From positions 1 to 64,000 of the forward strand of contig JARKQG010000122.1 of assembly GCA_029974035.1 (NCBI GenBank): a stretch of 64,000 nt of DNA. Direction: 5' to 3'. Positions 43,947-51,653 of this stretch are shown here, in pieces. A program made the position numbers and the translations under genes. The DNA is from Eubacteriales bacterium (lineage in GTDB: Bacteria > Bacillota_A > Clostridia > Christensenellales > Aristaeellaceae). How positions within the stretch are numbered: position 1 is the first letter of the stretch; every line of letters starts with the position of its first letter. Under the pieces are notes generated by a model. That model had not been told where the DNA came from and did no database searches. It saw nothing but the letters and a program-made list of their open reading frames with translations.

Positions 43947-44837
43947 TCAGTTAATGAAGCCGCCCTCGGCCAGCGCCATGCGGATGCGCTCCTTTTCGGG
44001 CTCCGAGATGTGGCAGATGGGGTTTCTCGGGTAGCCGCCGTCGCGGCCCAGCAGCTTCAGCGCGTACTTGATGCGGATGGGGAACTGGGGCCCGCCGATG
44101 GCCTGCCACGTCTTGTACATCCGGTTTTGCAGCACGAGGGCGCGGGTATTGTCGCCCGATCGGACGGCCTGCCACATGTCCACGCAGATTTCCGGGAACA
44201 CGGTGAGGATGGCGGAGATCGCGCCGTCGGCGCCCAGCTCGTAGGTGGAGTACAGCATGTCGTCGGTGGCGCTGAAGATAAGGCCCTCCCGGCCGCACTC
44301 CATCTTCATGGCGTAGAAGGCCGCGATGCCGCCGCAGCTCTGCTTGATGCCCACCACGCCCGGGATCTCCGCCAGCATCCGCTTGAAGAGGGCGGGGGTG
44401 ATGGTGTTCTGCGGCACCACGTTGTAGATCACAATGGGCAGATCCACCGCGTTTGCGATGGTGCGGTAGTAGTTCAGGTTGCCCTCGTCGTCGGGCACCA
44501 GCACATTATAGGAAACGGGGGTCACCATCAGCGCGTCGGCGCCCGCCGCCCGCGCCCTTTGGGCCGCGGAAACCGCCGCCAGGCCGCTGTTGCGGATGAC
44601 GCCGGCCACCACCGCCACGCCGGGCGCGTGCTTTTTCACCAGTTCCACCGCGCGGCCCAGCTCGTCGTCGGTCAGCGCGGCGCCCTCGCCGGTGCTGCCG
44701 CCGGGGCTGATGCCGTCCACGCCCGCCCTCGCGAGCAGTTTGATCTCCCGGATCAGAAGCGCCTCGTCCATCTGGTCATCCTGGGTAAACGGCGTGATCA
44801 GCGGCGCGATGATGCCGCCGAGCGTACACTTCGCCAT
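43947..44837 (-). CDS. DapA-family aldolase (dihydrodipicolinate synthase-like)
   Basis: A 296-residue class I aldolase-fold protein and the first gene of the leftward operon. PGGSTGEGAAL (about 45) binds the 2-oxo acid carboxylate. IYNVVPQNT (about 137) gives the proton-relay tyrosine. GIKQSCGG (about 165) holds the Schiff-base lysine. Members of this family make or cleave pyruvate-containing products (dihydrodipicolinate, sialic acid, 2-keto-3-deoxy sugar acids). It is too separate from lysine genes to be the biosynthetic DapA, so a catabolic 2-oxo-acid aldolase or dehydratase is likely. The second homologue is encoded divergently at 45122. Confidence 0.84.
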   Translation of the reverse strand: MAKCTLGGIIAPLITPFTQDDQMDEALLIREIKLLARAGVDGISPGGSTGEGAALTDDELGRAVELVKKHAPGVAVVAGVIRNSGLAAVSAAQRARAAGADALMVTPVSYNVLVPDDEGNLNYYRTIANAVDLPIVIYNVVPQNTITPALFKRMLAEIPGVVGIKQSCGGIAAFYAMKMECGREGLIFSATDDMLYSTYELGADGAISAILTVFPEICVDMWQAVRSGDNTRALVLQNRMYKTWQAIGGPQFPIRIKYALKLLGRDGGYPRNPICHISEPEKERIRMALAEGGFIN

Positions 44838-44885
44838 AATGAATCCCTCCTGAATTGATCGGACATGGCCGGAAACGATTGTAGG

Positions 44886-44930
44886 GCGTCAGACAATTTA
44901 TATGATATGCCAATCCTTCGGCCTTGTCAA
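44886..44930 (-). promoter_or_regulatory. Leftward promoter with GntR-type operator, site 1
   Basis: On the minus strand TTGACA (44930-44925), 17 bases and TATCAT (44907-44902). The sequence GCGTCAGACAATT (44886-44898, plus orientation) lies just after the -10, over the start point. Its core GT-CAG-AC matches the GT-N3-AC pattern of FadR-subfamily GntR operators. Confidence 0.7.
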
Positions 44931-45051
44931 TAGCGCGCCGATCAACATTTTATATTCAATCAGGGGGCGAAAAGCATAAATATATACGTATGAATTGCAG
45001 CGATAAGCGGACAATGCGCGTTTTAAGACGTTGATAAATTGTTTATTTCGG

Positions 45052-45103
45052 TTGACAGGCGGAATTGAGTATGATATATTCACTATGACGTCAGACAATT
45101 ATG
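45052..45103 (+). promoter_or_regulatory. Rightward promoter with GntR-type operator, site 2
   Basis: TTGACA (45052-45057), 17 bases and TATATT (45075-45080). TATGACGTCAGACAATTATG (45084-45103) follows directly, overlapping the transcription start. It shares GTCAGACAATT with site 1, in the mirror arrangement, so one repressor should control both directions. The rest of 44838-45121 is A/T-rich and carries no gene. Confidence 0.75.
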
Positions 45104-45121
45104 CTTGGGAGGCTGAATTCC

Positions 45122-46039
45122 ATGACGAAAAAGGAAAAATTCGGACGCATCCTTTTGCCGCTGGTGACGCCCTACAAGGCGAACGAGGAAGTGGACTACG
45201 ACCGCTACGCGGAGCTGATTGAGTACCTGATCGAAAAGGACCTTTGCGACACCTTCATCGTGACCGGCACCACCGGCGAGGCATCGCTTCTGACGTTTGA
45301 GGAGCGCGCGAAGCTGTATGAAACGGCGGTCAGGGCGGTGGCCGGCCGAAAGCCCGTCATCGCGGGCACGGGCTGCGCCTCCACCAAGGAGACCATCGCG
45401 CTGACAAAGCGCGCGGCGGACGCGGGCATCGACACGATGCTGATCGTGGTGCCCTTCTACAATAAGCCCACCCAGGAGGGCATCTTCAACCACTACAAGG
45501 CTGTGGCCGAGTCCACGGACGCGGACATCATCCTGTACAACATTCCCATCTTCGTGGGCGTCAACCTGGAGCCGGAAACGGTGGGGCGGCTGGCCCCGAT
45601 CCGGAATATCATCGGCATCAAGGACGAGGCCGGCGTCAATCCCACCCAGGTCACCGACTACTGTCTGGCCGCCCAGGCGGCCGATCCGGACTTTTTGATC
45701 TACAACGGCGACGACGTGATGCTGCTGCCCACCATCGTGCAGGGCGCCATCGGCATCGTCAGCGGCGGCGCCCACGTGTTCGGCCACGAGATCCGCGCGA
45801 TCTTTGACGCCTTCGCCGCCGGCGAAAACGAAAGGGCCCGGGATCTGTTCATCCCGCTGTACAGGTTTTGCAAGGCCTGCGGCCAGAACGGCCGCCTGCT
45901 GCCCAACTCCATCATGCGTCCCGCGATCGAGCTGGTCACCGGCGTCAAGGTGGGCCCGGCCCGCGGGCCGCTGGCTCCGATCACCCCCGAGGAGACGGAG
46001 GTGCTCAAGGCGGTGCTCAAGGATATCGGCAAGCTGTAA
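45122..46039 (+). CDS. DapA-family aldolase (4-hydroxy-tetrahydrodipicolinate synthase-like)
   Basis: A 305-residue DapA-type class I aldolase. TGTTGEASLLT (about 47), LYNIPIFVGV (about 138) and GIKDEAGVNP (about 166, Schiff-base lysine) are all intact. It is closer to true DapA than the 43947 protein, but its position as the first gene of a GntR-controlled TRAP operon argues for a catabolic sugar-acid or hydroxy-acid role. ATG 45122 follows GGGAGGC. Two DapA paralogues in divergent arrangement suggest two steps, or two related substrates, in one pathway. Confidence 0.86.
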   Translation: MTKKEKFGRILLPLVTPYKANEEVDYDRYAELIEYLIEKDLCDTFIVTGTTGEASLLTFEERAKLYETAVRAVAGRKPVIAGTGCASTKETIALTKRAADAGIDTMLIVVPFYNKPTQEGIFNHYKAVAESTDADIILYNIPIFVGVNLEPETVGRLAPIRNIIGIKDEAGVNPTQVTDYCLAAQAADPDFLIYNGDDVMLLPTIVQGAIGIVSGGAHVFGHEIRAIFDAFAAGENERARDLFIPLYRFCKACGQNGRLLPNSIMRPAIELVTGVKVGPARGPLAPITPEETEVLKAVLKDIGKL

Positions 46040-46112
46040 TCTGCCATCATGCCGCAGGTTTTCTGCGCGCAGTGCGCGCTGGGAGAGTTGACAGTCAAAA
46101 GGAGGTACCCCC

Positions 46113-47168
46113 ATGAAGCGAATTGCGTCCATCGCCCTGGCCATCGTCCTCGCGCTCGCGCTCACGTTCGGCGCGTCGGCGCAGGAAGTCGTCAAGATTG
46201 CCTTCACGGATGCCCCGACGCTTTCCATCGGCGACATGACCATCTACCATCCCTCGTACGCCGCGATGCTGGCCTTTAAGGGCAGCTTCGAGAAGTACAC
46301 CGCCGGGCGCTACGCCGTGGAGCTGTACCCCTTCGGCACGCTGGGCGACGCGGCGTCCAACCTGGAGCAGATGCTCACCGGCACCCTCGAGGGCGCGACG
46401 CCCGCCGACGGCGCGCTGGCGCCCTTCTACGGCAACATTCAGGTGTTCTCCATCCCGTACCTGTTTGACAGCGCGCTGACCGCCTACGACGTGCTGGACG
46501 GCGCCTTCGGTCAGAAGCTCTTTGACGACATGGCCGAGGTTTCCGGCCTGCGCGTCATCGGCTCCTACGACAACGGCGGCTACCGCAACTTCTCCAACAG
46601 CGTGCGCACGGTCAAGACCGCCGCGGACATGGCAGGCCTCAAGATCCGCACGATGGACATCCCCGTGCACATGGAAATTGTCAAGGCGCTGGGCGCCACG
46701 CCCACGCCGGTGGCGTTTCTGGAGCTGTACAGCGCGCTGCAGACCAAGGTGGTGGACGGCCAGGAGAATTCGGCCATCACGATGTTGGGCGCGTCGCTGG
46801 ACGAAGTGCAAAAGTACGTGACGCTGGACGGCCACCTGCTGGGCATGGCGTTCCTCACGGTCAGCGAGGCATGGTACCAGGGCCTCAGCGACGAGGATAA
46901 GGAAGCCTGCCTGAAGGCCGGGCGCGAGGCCTCCATCGCGGCGCGGGGCACCGTGCGCTTTGCCGAATCCACCGCCATCGCCAAGCTGGTCGAGGAGGGT
47001 GTGGAAGTCTACACCCCCACCGCCGAGGAGCTTGAAACCTTCAAGATCGCGCAGGAGCCCGCCATCGCCTGGCTGAAGGCCAATATCGACGCCGGCCTGG
47101 TGGACGAGCTGCTGGAACTGGTCGCCTCCGGCAGCGTCGGCACCGGCGTGCCGCCCGCCGCCAAGTAA
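46113..47168 (+). CDS. TRAP transporter solute-binding protein (DctP family)
   Basis: A 351-residue exported binding protein. The signal peptide is residues 1-23, cut near ASAQE (type I, no lipobox). LTGTLEGATP, IPYLFDSA and GLKIRTMDIPVHMEIVKALG (about 178-197) follow the DctP pattern. The Arg in KIRTMD is the residue that binds the carboxylate of organic acid ligands in the family. ATG 46113 follows AGGAGG. It feeds the DctQ/DctM pair downstream, with a stem-loop between. Confidence 0.92.
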   Translation: MKRIASIALAIVLALALTFGASAQEVVKIAFTDAPTLSIGDMTIYHPSYAAMLAFKGSFEKYTAGRYAVELYPFGTLGDAASNLEQMLTGTLEGATPADGALAPFYGNIQVFSIPYLFDSALTAYDVLDGAFGQKLFDDMAEVSGLRVIGSYDNGGYRNFSNSVRTVKTAADMAGLKIRTMDIPVHMEIVKALGATPTPVAFLELYSALQTKVVDGQENSAITMLGASLDEVQKYVTLDGHLLGMAFLTVSEAWYQGLSDEDKEACLKAGREASIAARGTVRFAESTAIAKLVEEGVEVYTPTAEELETFKIAQEPAIAWLKANIDAGLVDELLELVASGSVGTGVPPAAK

Positions 47169-47174
47169 CCGCAG

Positions 47175-47215
47175 GGCGGGACGTTCCCCGCACAGGCCGC
47201 GGGGAACGTCCCGCC
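47175..47215 (+). other. Intercistronic stem-loop between dctP and dctQ
   Basis: GGCGGGACGTTCCCCGC (47175-47191) and its 17-base complement (47199-47215) form a near-perfect GC-rich hairpin without a T-tract. It should stabilise the binding-protein mRNA or reduce readthrough to the membrane subunits. Confidence 0.75.
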
Positions 47216-47249
47216 TTCCATGCGGCGAATCGAGTAGGAGGGATACGCG

Positions 47250-47756
47250 TTGAATTCCATCGCCAAGGGCTATCTCAAGCTGATGGGCGCGCTGGACCGC
47301 GTCGTCAAATGGTTTTCCATCCTCATGGCGTTTGCGATGGCCGCGGTCGTCGTGCTTCAGGTGGCCTCCCGGATGATGCCCTGGTTTCCCACCCCGCCCT
47401 GGACGGAGGAACTGGCCCGCTACCTGATGCTGTACATGGCTTTTGTCGCCGCCAGCGCAGGCATCAAGCGCTGGAACAACATCGGCGTGGATTTTTTTCT
47501 CAACCGCATGCCGCCCCGCGTGAAGCACTTTGTGGAAGTGGCCATTGAGGTGCTGGTGCTGGTGTTTTTGGTGTACCTGACCTACCTGAGCGCCACGGTG
47601 TTCCCCAAGGTCAGCATGCGGCAGAAGAGCGCTACCATGGGGTTTCCGATGTTTGTGCCGCAGTTTGCCATCATTTTGGGCAGCGCGCTGATGAGCCTGC
47701 AGATGATCGGCGTCATCCTGCGCAGATTTCTGAAGGAGGGGACGCAGGATGTTTGA
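47250..47756 (+). CDS. TRAP transporter small permease (DctQ family)
   Basis: A 168-residue membrane protein with four transmembrane helices. SRMMPWFPTPPWTEELARYL (about 40-60) is the typical DctQ segment between helices 1 and 2. The start is TTG 47250 behind AGGAGGG at eight bases. No ATG is available upstream of helix 1. It overlaps dctM by eight bases. Confidence 0.9.
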   Translation: MNSIAKGYLKLMGALDRVVKWFSILMAFAMAAVVVLQVASRMMPWFPTPPWTEELARYLMLYMAFVAASAGIKRWNNIGVDFFLNRMPPRVKHFVEVAIEVLVLVFLVYLTYLSATVFPKVSMRQKSATMGFPMFVPQFAIILGSALMSLQMIGVILRRFLKEGTQDV

Positions 47757-49038
47757 GTTTCTGATCGCCACCGCCCTTTTGATCTTTCTGATCCTGGTGG
47801 GCATGCCCATCGCCTTTTCGATCGGCGGCACCACGCTGCTCTATATCCTGATGACAAACCCCATCAACGTGGCCGCGATCCCGCTCAGGATGTTCTCCGG
47901 CGTCAACTCGTTCACGCTGATGGCGCTGCCGCTTTTCATGCTGGCGGCGGAGATCATGATCGCCTCCAAGATTTCCACAAAGCTGTTTGACTTCGTGCGG
48001 CTGGGCGTGGGCAAGTACCGGGGCGGCCTGGCCTACGTAAACATCCTGGCCAGCACCATCATGGGCAGCCTGTCCGGCGCGGCGCTTTCCGACATCGCGG
48101 GCATGGGCCAGGTGGAGATCGAGGCCATGAAGGAGGACGGCTATGAATCGTCCTTCGCCTGCGCGGTCACCGCGGGGTCGTCCATCCAGAGCCCGCTGAT
48201 CCCGCCCAGCAACATCGCCATCCTCTACGCCGGCGTCATGTCCCTGTCGGTGGGCGCGGTGCTGTACGCGGGCTTTGTGCCCGGCATCCTGATCGCGCTG
48301 GCGCAGATGACCTACATCAAGCTCAACGCCAAGAAGCTCAACCTGCCCAAGCACGAGAAGATCTACACCAAGGCGGAGCGGCGCGACTACATCACCAACG
48401 GCCTCATCGCCATGATCATGCCGGTCATCATCCTGCTGAGCATCACCCTGGGGCTGAGCACACCCACCGAGGCGGCGGGGCTGGCGGTGCTTTACGCGCT
48501 GGTCATCGGCCTGGTGGTGTTCCGCAACATCGACTTCGCGAAGCTGACCCGCGCGCTTTGGACCACCGCGCAGAACGCGGGAAACCTGTTTCTGATCATC
48601 GCGCTGTCCTCGGTATTCGCCTGGGCCATCGGCATCGAAAAGATTCCCGACCACCTGTCGGCCATGCTGATGAACGTCACCGACAACCCCTACGTGCTGC
48701 TTCTGATCGTCAACTTCATCCTCATCATCGTGGGCATGTGGATGGAAACGGGCGCGGCCATCATGCTCTTTGCGCCGATCCTGGCGCCCATCGCCTACAA
48801 GATGGGCATCGAACCGGTGCACTTCGCCGTGGTCATGCTGGTCAACCTGACCGTGGGGCTCATCACCCCGCCGGTGGGCGTGGTGCTCTACGCCACCGCC
48901 GCCGTGGGCAAGGAGAAGTTTGAAAACGTGGTGAAGGCCACCATGCCCTTTATCGTCATCGGCTTTGTGGTGGTGGCCGTCGTCACCTTTATTCCGGAAC
49001 TGGTGCTGTTCATACCGCGGCTGCTGGGCTTTGTCTGA
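47749..49038 (+). CDS. TRAP transporter large permease (DctM family)
   Basis: A 429-residue ion-transporter-superfamily permease with about 12 transmembrane helices that couples sodium or proton flow to substrate entry. GSLSGAALSDIAGMGQVEI (about 105) and SIQSPLIPPSNIAILYA (about 145) are the conserved re-entrant loop regions. The C-terminal NLTVGLITPPVGVVLY is also diagnostic. ATG 47749 overlaps dctQ. A terminator follows. Confidence 0.94.
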   Translation: MFEFLIATALLIFLILVGMPIAFSIGGTTLLYILMTNPINVAAIPLRMFSGVNSFTLMALPLFMLAAEIMIASKISTKLFDFVRLGVGKYRGGLAYVNILASTIMGSLSGAALSDIAGMGQVEIEAMKEDGYESSFACAVTAGSSIQSPLIPPSNIAILYAGVMSLSVGAVLYAGFVPGILIALAQMTYIKLNAKKLNLPKHEKIYTKAERRDYITNGLIAMIMPVIILLSITLGLSTPTEAAGLAVLYALVIGLVVFRNIDFAKLTRALWTTAQNAGNLFLIIALSSVFAWAIGIEKIPDHLSAMLMNVTDNPYVLLLIVNFILIIVGMWMETGAAIMLFAPILAPIAYKMGIEPVHFAVVMLVNLTVGLITPPVGVVLYATAAVGKEKFENVVKATMPFIVIGFVVVAVVTFIPELVLFIPRLLGFV

Positions 49039-49063
49039 CGGCGCGGGCGATCCGAAAAAAATG

Positions 49064-49100
49064 GCCGGGCGCTTCCGATGTTCGGAAGCGCCCGGCTTTG
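49064..49100. terminator. Bidirectional terminator after the TRAP operon
   Basis: GCCGGGCGCTTCCGA (49064-49078), loop TGT, the exact complement (49082-49096), then TTT. An A-run (49055-49061) lies before the stem, giving a T-run for the opposite strand. The 167 bases from 49101 to the GntR gene hold nothing that I recognise. Confidence 0.75.
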
Positions 49101-49267
49101 CCGCGGGACGGCCTGGTAGTCCACGAAGCCTGAGAACCGATGATAGGGCGCAGAGATTTTTCTGCCCGGCACGGAGCCGGAGCGCAGGCGCAGGAGCGCT
49201 GCGTCAAGCGGAGAGCGCCCCAGCCTGTCAGGGAAAGATCCAGCCATGGCGCGGAAATCAGGTTTCG

Positions 49268-49975
49268 CTAGTCCCGCTTCATGGTGAGCTCGGCCATGTC
49301 GTTGCTGGCGGTGCGCAGGTGGTCGCGCATGGTGCGGGCGGCCGCCCGGACGTCGTGGGCGCGCAGCTGCCGGAGGATCTCCTGGTGGGGCCCGTAGGTG
49401 TTTTTGTGCAGCGAAGGCAGCCGCATGATGGCGTAGCGAAAGACCATCATCTGCTTTTGGATGTAGTCGTTGATCTCGATCATGAAGCGGTTGTGGGTTT
49501 CCGCAAAGAGCACATGGTGAAATTCCTGATCCAGCTCGGCCAGGCGGCGGAAGTTTTCGGCGTTGCCCATCAGGGAGGCGAATTCCTCGATGTTGCGCGC
49601 GAGGACGGCCAGCGCGCGGTCGCTGATGGTGGCCGCGATGGACTCGACGGCGTGGACCTCGAGGCACGCGCGCACGTCCACCAGGTCCATGTAGCGCACC
49701 TTCTGCTCGTCAAACCAGCGCATGCCCATATCGCCGTCGCCGGCGACGAGGGGGCTGGAGACGAAGGCGCCGCGCCCGGGCTTGATGGTGACGTAGCCGC
49801 GCGCCTGCAAAACCCGGTAGGCCTCGCGCAGCGACGAGCGGGCCACGCCCAACCGGTTGCAAAGCTCGTACTCGGTGGGGAGCTTGCTGTCAAAGCCCAG
49901 CCCCTCCGTGCGGATCAAATCGAGGATGCGCTCGACGATCTGGTTTACCACCGACGCGTGCTTGATTGGTTCCAT
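49268..49975 (-). CDS. GntR-family regulator with FCD ligand domain
   Basis: A 235-residue FadR-subfamily repressor. The winged helix is at the N-terminus (LPTEYELCNRLGVARSSLREA, then YVTIKPGRGAFV). An all-helical FCD domain follows (about 90-225). Its metal and ligand residues are suggested by ELDQEFHH, GPHQEIL and MRDHLR. FCD regulators usually sense organic or sugar acids. ATG 49975 follows AGAGGA. A site like those at the divergent dapA promoters lies at its own promoter, so it probably regulates itself and the hydroxy-acid/TRAP operons. Confidence 0.9.
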   Translation of the reverse strand: MEPIKHASVVNQIVERILDLIRTEGLGFDSKLPTEYELCNRLGVARSSLREAYRVLQARGYVTIKPGRGAFVSSPLVAGDGDMGMRWFDEQKVRYMDLVDVRACLEVHAVESIAATISDRALAVLARNIEEFASLMGNAENFRRLAELDQEFHHVLFAETHNRFMIEINDYIQKQMMVFRYAIMRLPSLHKNTYGPHQEILRQLRAHDVRAAARTMRDHLRTASNDMAELTMKRD

Positions 49976-50000
49976 CGCTCATCCTCTGCTTCCCGACGGT

Positions 50001-50055
50001 CATTTGGTCTGATGTCATACTTATAAAATTATACCATACCCGAAAAAACGTGCAA
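50001..50055 (-). promoter_or_regulatory. GntR gene promoter with operator, site 3
   Basis: On the minus strand TTGCAC (50055-50050), 16 bases and TATAAT (50033-50028). Downstream, TATGACATCAGACCAAATG (50019-50001) matches sites 1 and 2 in the TATGACrTCAGAC core. Confidence 0.65.
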
Positions 50056-50151
50056 AGGAAAGGATGTTAATTTTCTTCCCTGTCAGACCGCACGCCCGGT
50101 TGCCGGGTGCCGGGGAAGTGGGAACGCGCAAACGGACGCCCGGCCGCCGCG

Positions 50152-51402
50152 CTAGGCGACGATGGTGAACACCTTGTCCAGAAAGTAGTTGGCGATGCCC
50201 ATGGCGTCGCCGGAGGGGCCGGAGCGCGTAAAGTCGATGGTGACGTTGCGCATCAGCATGCGGCCGCCGTTTTCCTCGGGGAAGGAGCGCAGCTTGCGGA
50301 GGAACGCGCTGCCCAGGCATTCGATGCCGCCGCCGATCACGATGCGCTTGATGCCGGTGAGGCAGATGGCGCTGTAGATGCCGCGGAACAGCTTTTCGGC
50401 GATATCGTCCAGCACGGCGGAGACGGCCGGGTGGCCTTTTTCGTAGGCGTTGCCGATCCACTCCAGCGTCAGCGGTTCGGTACGCTCGCCCTCGGGCAGG
50501 ACGCCGCGCACCTCGCCGATGATGGTGTCCACGTTGACGTACTGCTCCAGGCAGCCCCGGTTGCCGCACACGCAGCGCCGGCCCCGGGCGTTGATGGTCA
50601 CGTGGCCGATCTCGCCCGCGGTTTCCTCCGCGCCCAGAAACAGGTCCCCGCCGCAGAGGATGCCCGCGCCGACGCCGTCCCGGACGTAGATGTACATCAG
50701 GTCCGCCACATCCGCGCCCAGCGCGTCCAGCGCCTTTTTTTCCGCGTAGGCGTGGGCCATGGAGGAATTGCCAAAGAACATGGGCACGTTGATTTCGCGC
50801 TCCAGCTGCGCCATCACCGCGCGGGAGAACGATACGTGCAGCGCCGACAGCGAGTAGGCGTCCTTCTCCTGCACGAAGATGCCGGGCGAGACCACGCAAA
50901 GGGCGATCGCCCGGGCCGGGTCAAACAGGCGGGACTGGGAAAGGGCGTTGCGGATCAGCGCCGCGTAATCGCCTCCGGTGTCCGGGTTTCCGTCGGATTC
51001 GGTGTCCTCAAACCCGCCGTACTGGTCGGAGGCGTGGGGGACAAAAAGCTCCTCCATCGGCCGGATGTCCAGGTCGTACAGCGAAAGGCGCGCGCCCCAG
51101 CGGTTCAGCGAAATCACCGGAAGCTGGCGGCTCTCCGGGCGGACGCGCAGGTTGATGGGCTTGCGGCCGATGCTGTCCGTCTTGGCGGGCCCGGTTTCGA
51201 CGATCAGGCCCATCCGCACCAGCTCGTCCACCAGCGCTGAAACCGTCGCGGTGCTCAGCCCGGTCGAGCGGGAGAGCTGCACCCGGGTCATCTCGCGTCT
51301 GCGGTGCAGATCCAGAAAGATGCGCTTCATATTTTCTTCCTTGATCGCCAACTGGGCCGGCGGCTTTTCGCCGCTCATCAGACCGCCCGGTAGATACTTC
51401 AT
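50152..51402 (-). CDS. ROK-family transcriptional repressor
   Basis: A 416-residue NagC/XylR-like repressor. A winged helix lies at about 25-75 (MTRVQLSRSTGLSTATVSALVDEL). The sugar-kinase-fold ROK domain follows, with the signature GAEETAGEIGHVTI (about 240) and the zinc motif CVCGNRGCLEQY (about 265). ATG 51402 gives the normal N-terminal lead, though the GAGAGGA ribosome site is 13 bases away. It is divergent from the NagB-like gene at 51654 and very likely represses that operon in the absence of its sugar inducer. Confidence 0.88.
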   Translation of the reverse strand: MKYLPGGLMSGEKPPAQLAIKEENMKRIFLDLHRRREMTRVQLSRSTGLSTATVSALVDELVRMGLIVETGPAKTDSIGRKPINLRVRPESRQLPVISLNRWGARLSLYDLDIRPMEELFVPHASDQYGGFEDTESDGNPDTGGDYAALIRNALSQSRLFDPARAIALCVVSPGIFVQEKDAYSLSALHVSFSRAVMAQLEREINVPMFFGNSSMAHAYAEKKALDALGADVADLMYIYVRDGVGAGILCGGDLFLGAEETAGEIGHVTINARGRRCVCGNRGCLEQYVNVDTIIGEVRGVLPEGERTEPLTLEWIGNAYEKGHPAVSAVLDDIAEKLFRGIYSAICLTGIKRIVIGGGIECLGSAFLRKLRSFPEENGGRMLMRNVTIDFTRSGPSGDAMGIANYFLDKVFTIVA

Positions 51403-51468
51403 GGGTGTCGTCAATCCTCTCTCGGATCGGTGCAACCGCACAGATCTGTTCGGCAGGGAATCAAAGAC

Positions 51469-51497
51469 ATTATAGTACACGGCGCCCAAGAATGCCA
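51469..51497 (-). promoter_or_regulatory. Promoter of the ROK repressor gene
   Basis: On the minus strand TGGCAT (51497-51492), 17 bases and TATAAT (51474-51469). Confidence 0.6.
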
Positions 51498-51508
51498 TAG
51501 ACTTTGCA

Positions 51509-51526
51509 GAGAAACAATTTTTTCTC
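51509..51526. promoter_or_regulatory. Candidate ROK operator
   Basis: GAGAAACAATTTTTTCTC has perfect six-base arms and an A/T-rich centre. It lies between the divergent promoters of the ROK gene and the catabolic operon, the expected place for a ROK operator. I saw no second copy. Confidence 0.4.
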
Positions 51527-51554
51527 AACGGCCGCGTTTTTTTTGCACGCCCGA

Positions 51555-51583
51555 TTGACAAGCGCGCCGGATGGTGCCATAAT
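51555..51583 (+). promoter_or_regulatory. Promoter of the NagB-like/dual-ABC operon
   Basis: TTGACA (51555-51560), 17 bases and CATAAT (51578-51583), about 70 bases before the NagB-like start. Confidence 0.75.
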
Positions 51584-51653
51584 ATACCCGTATTCGTTCG
51601 ACGGTCGTATTAATATGCACAATTCCCGAAAATGCGATGTGGGGGGATCGATT

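Noticed and set aside
49101..49267. Possible small gene between the TRAP terminator and the GntR gene
   Set aside because: Short frames exist, but none has a ribosome site, motif or convincing composition.
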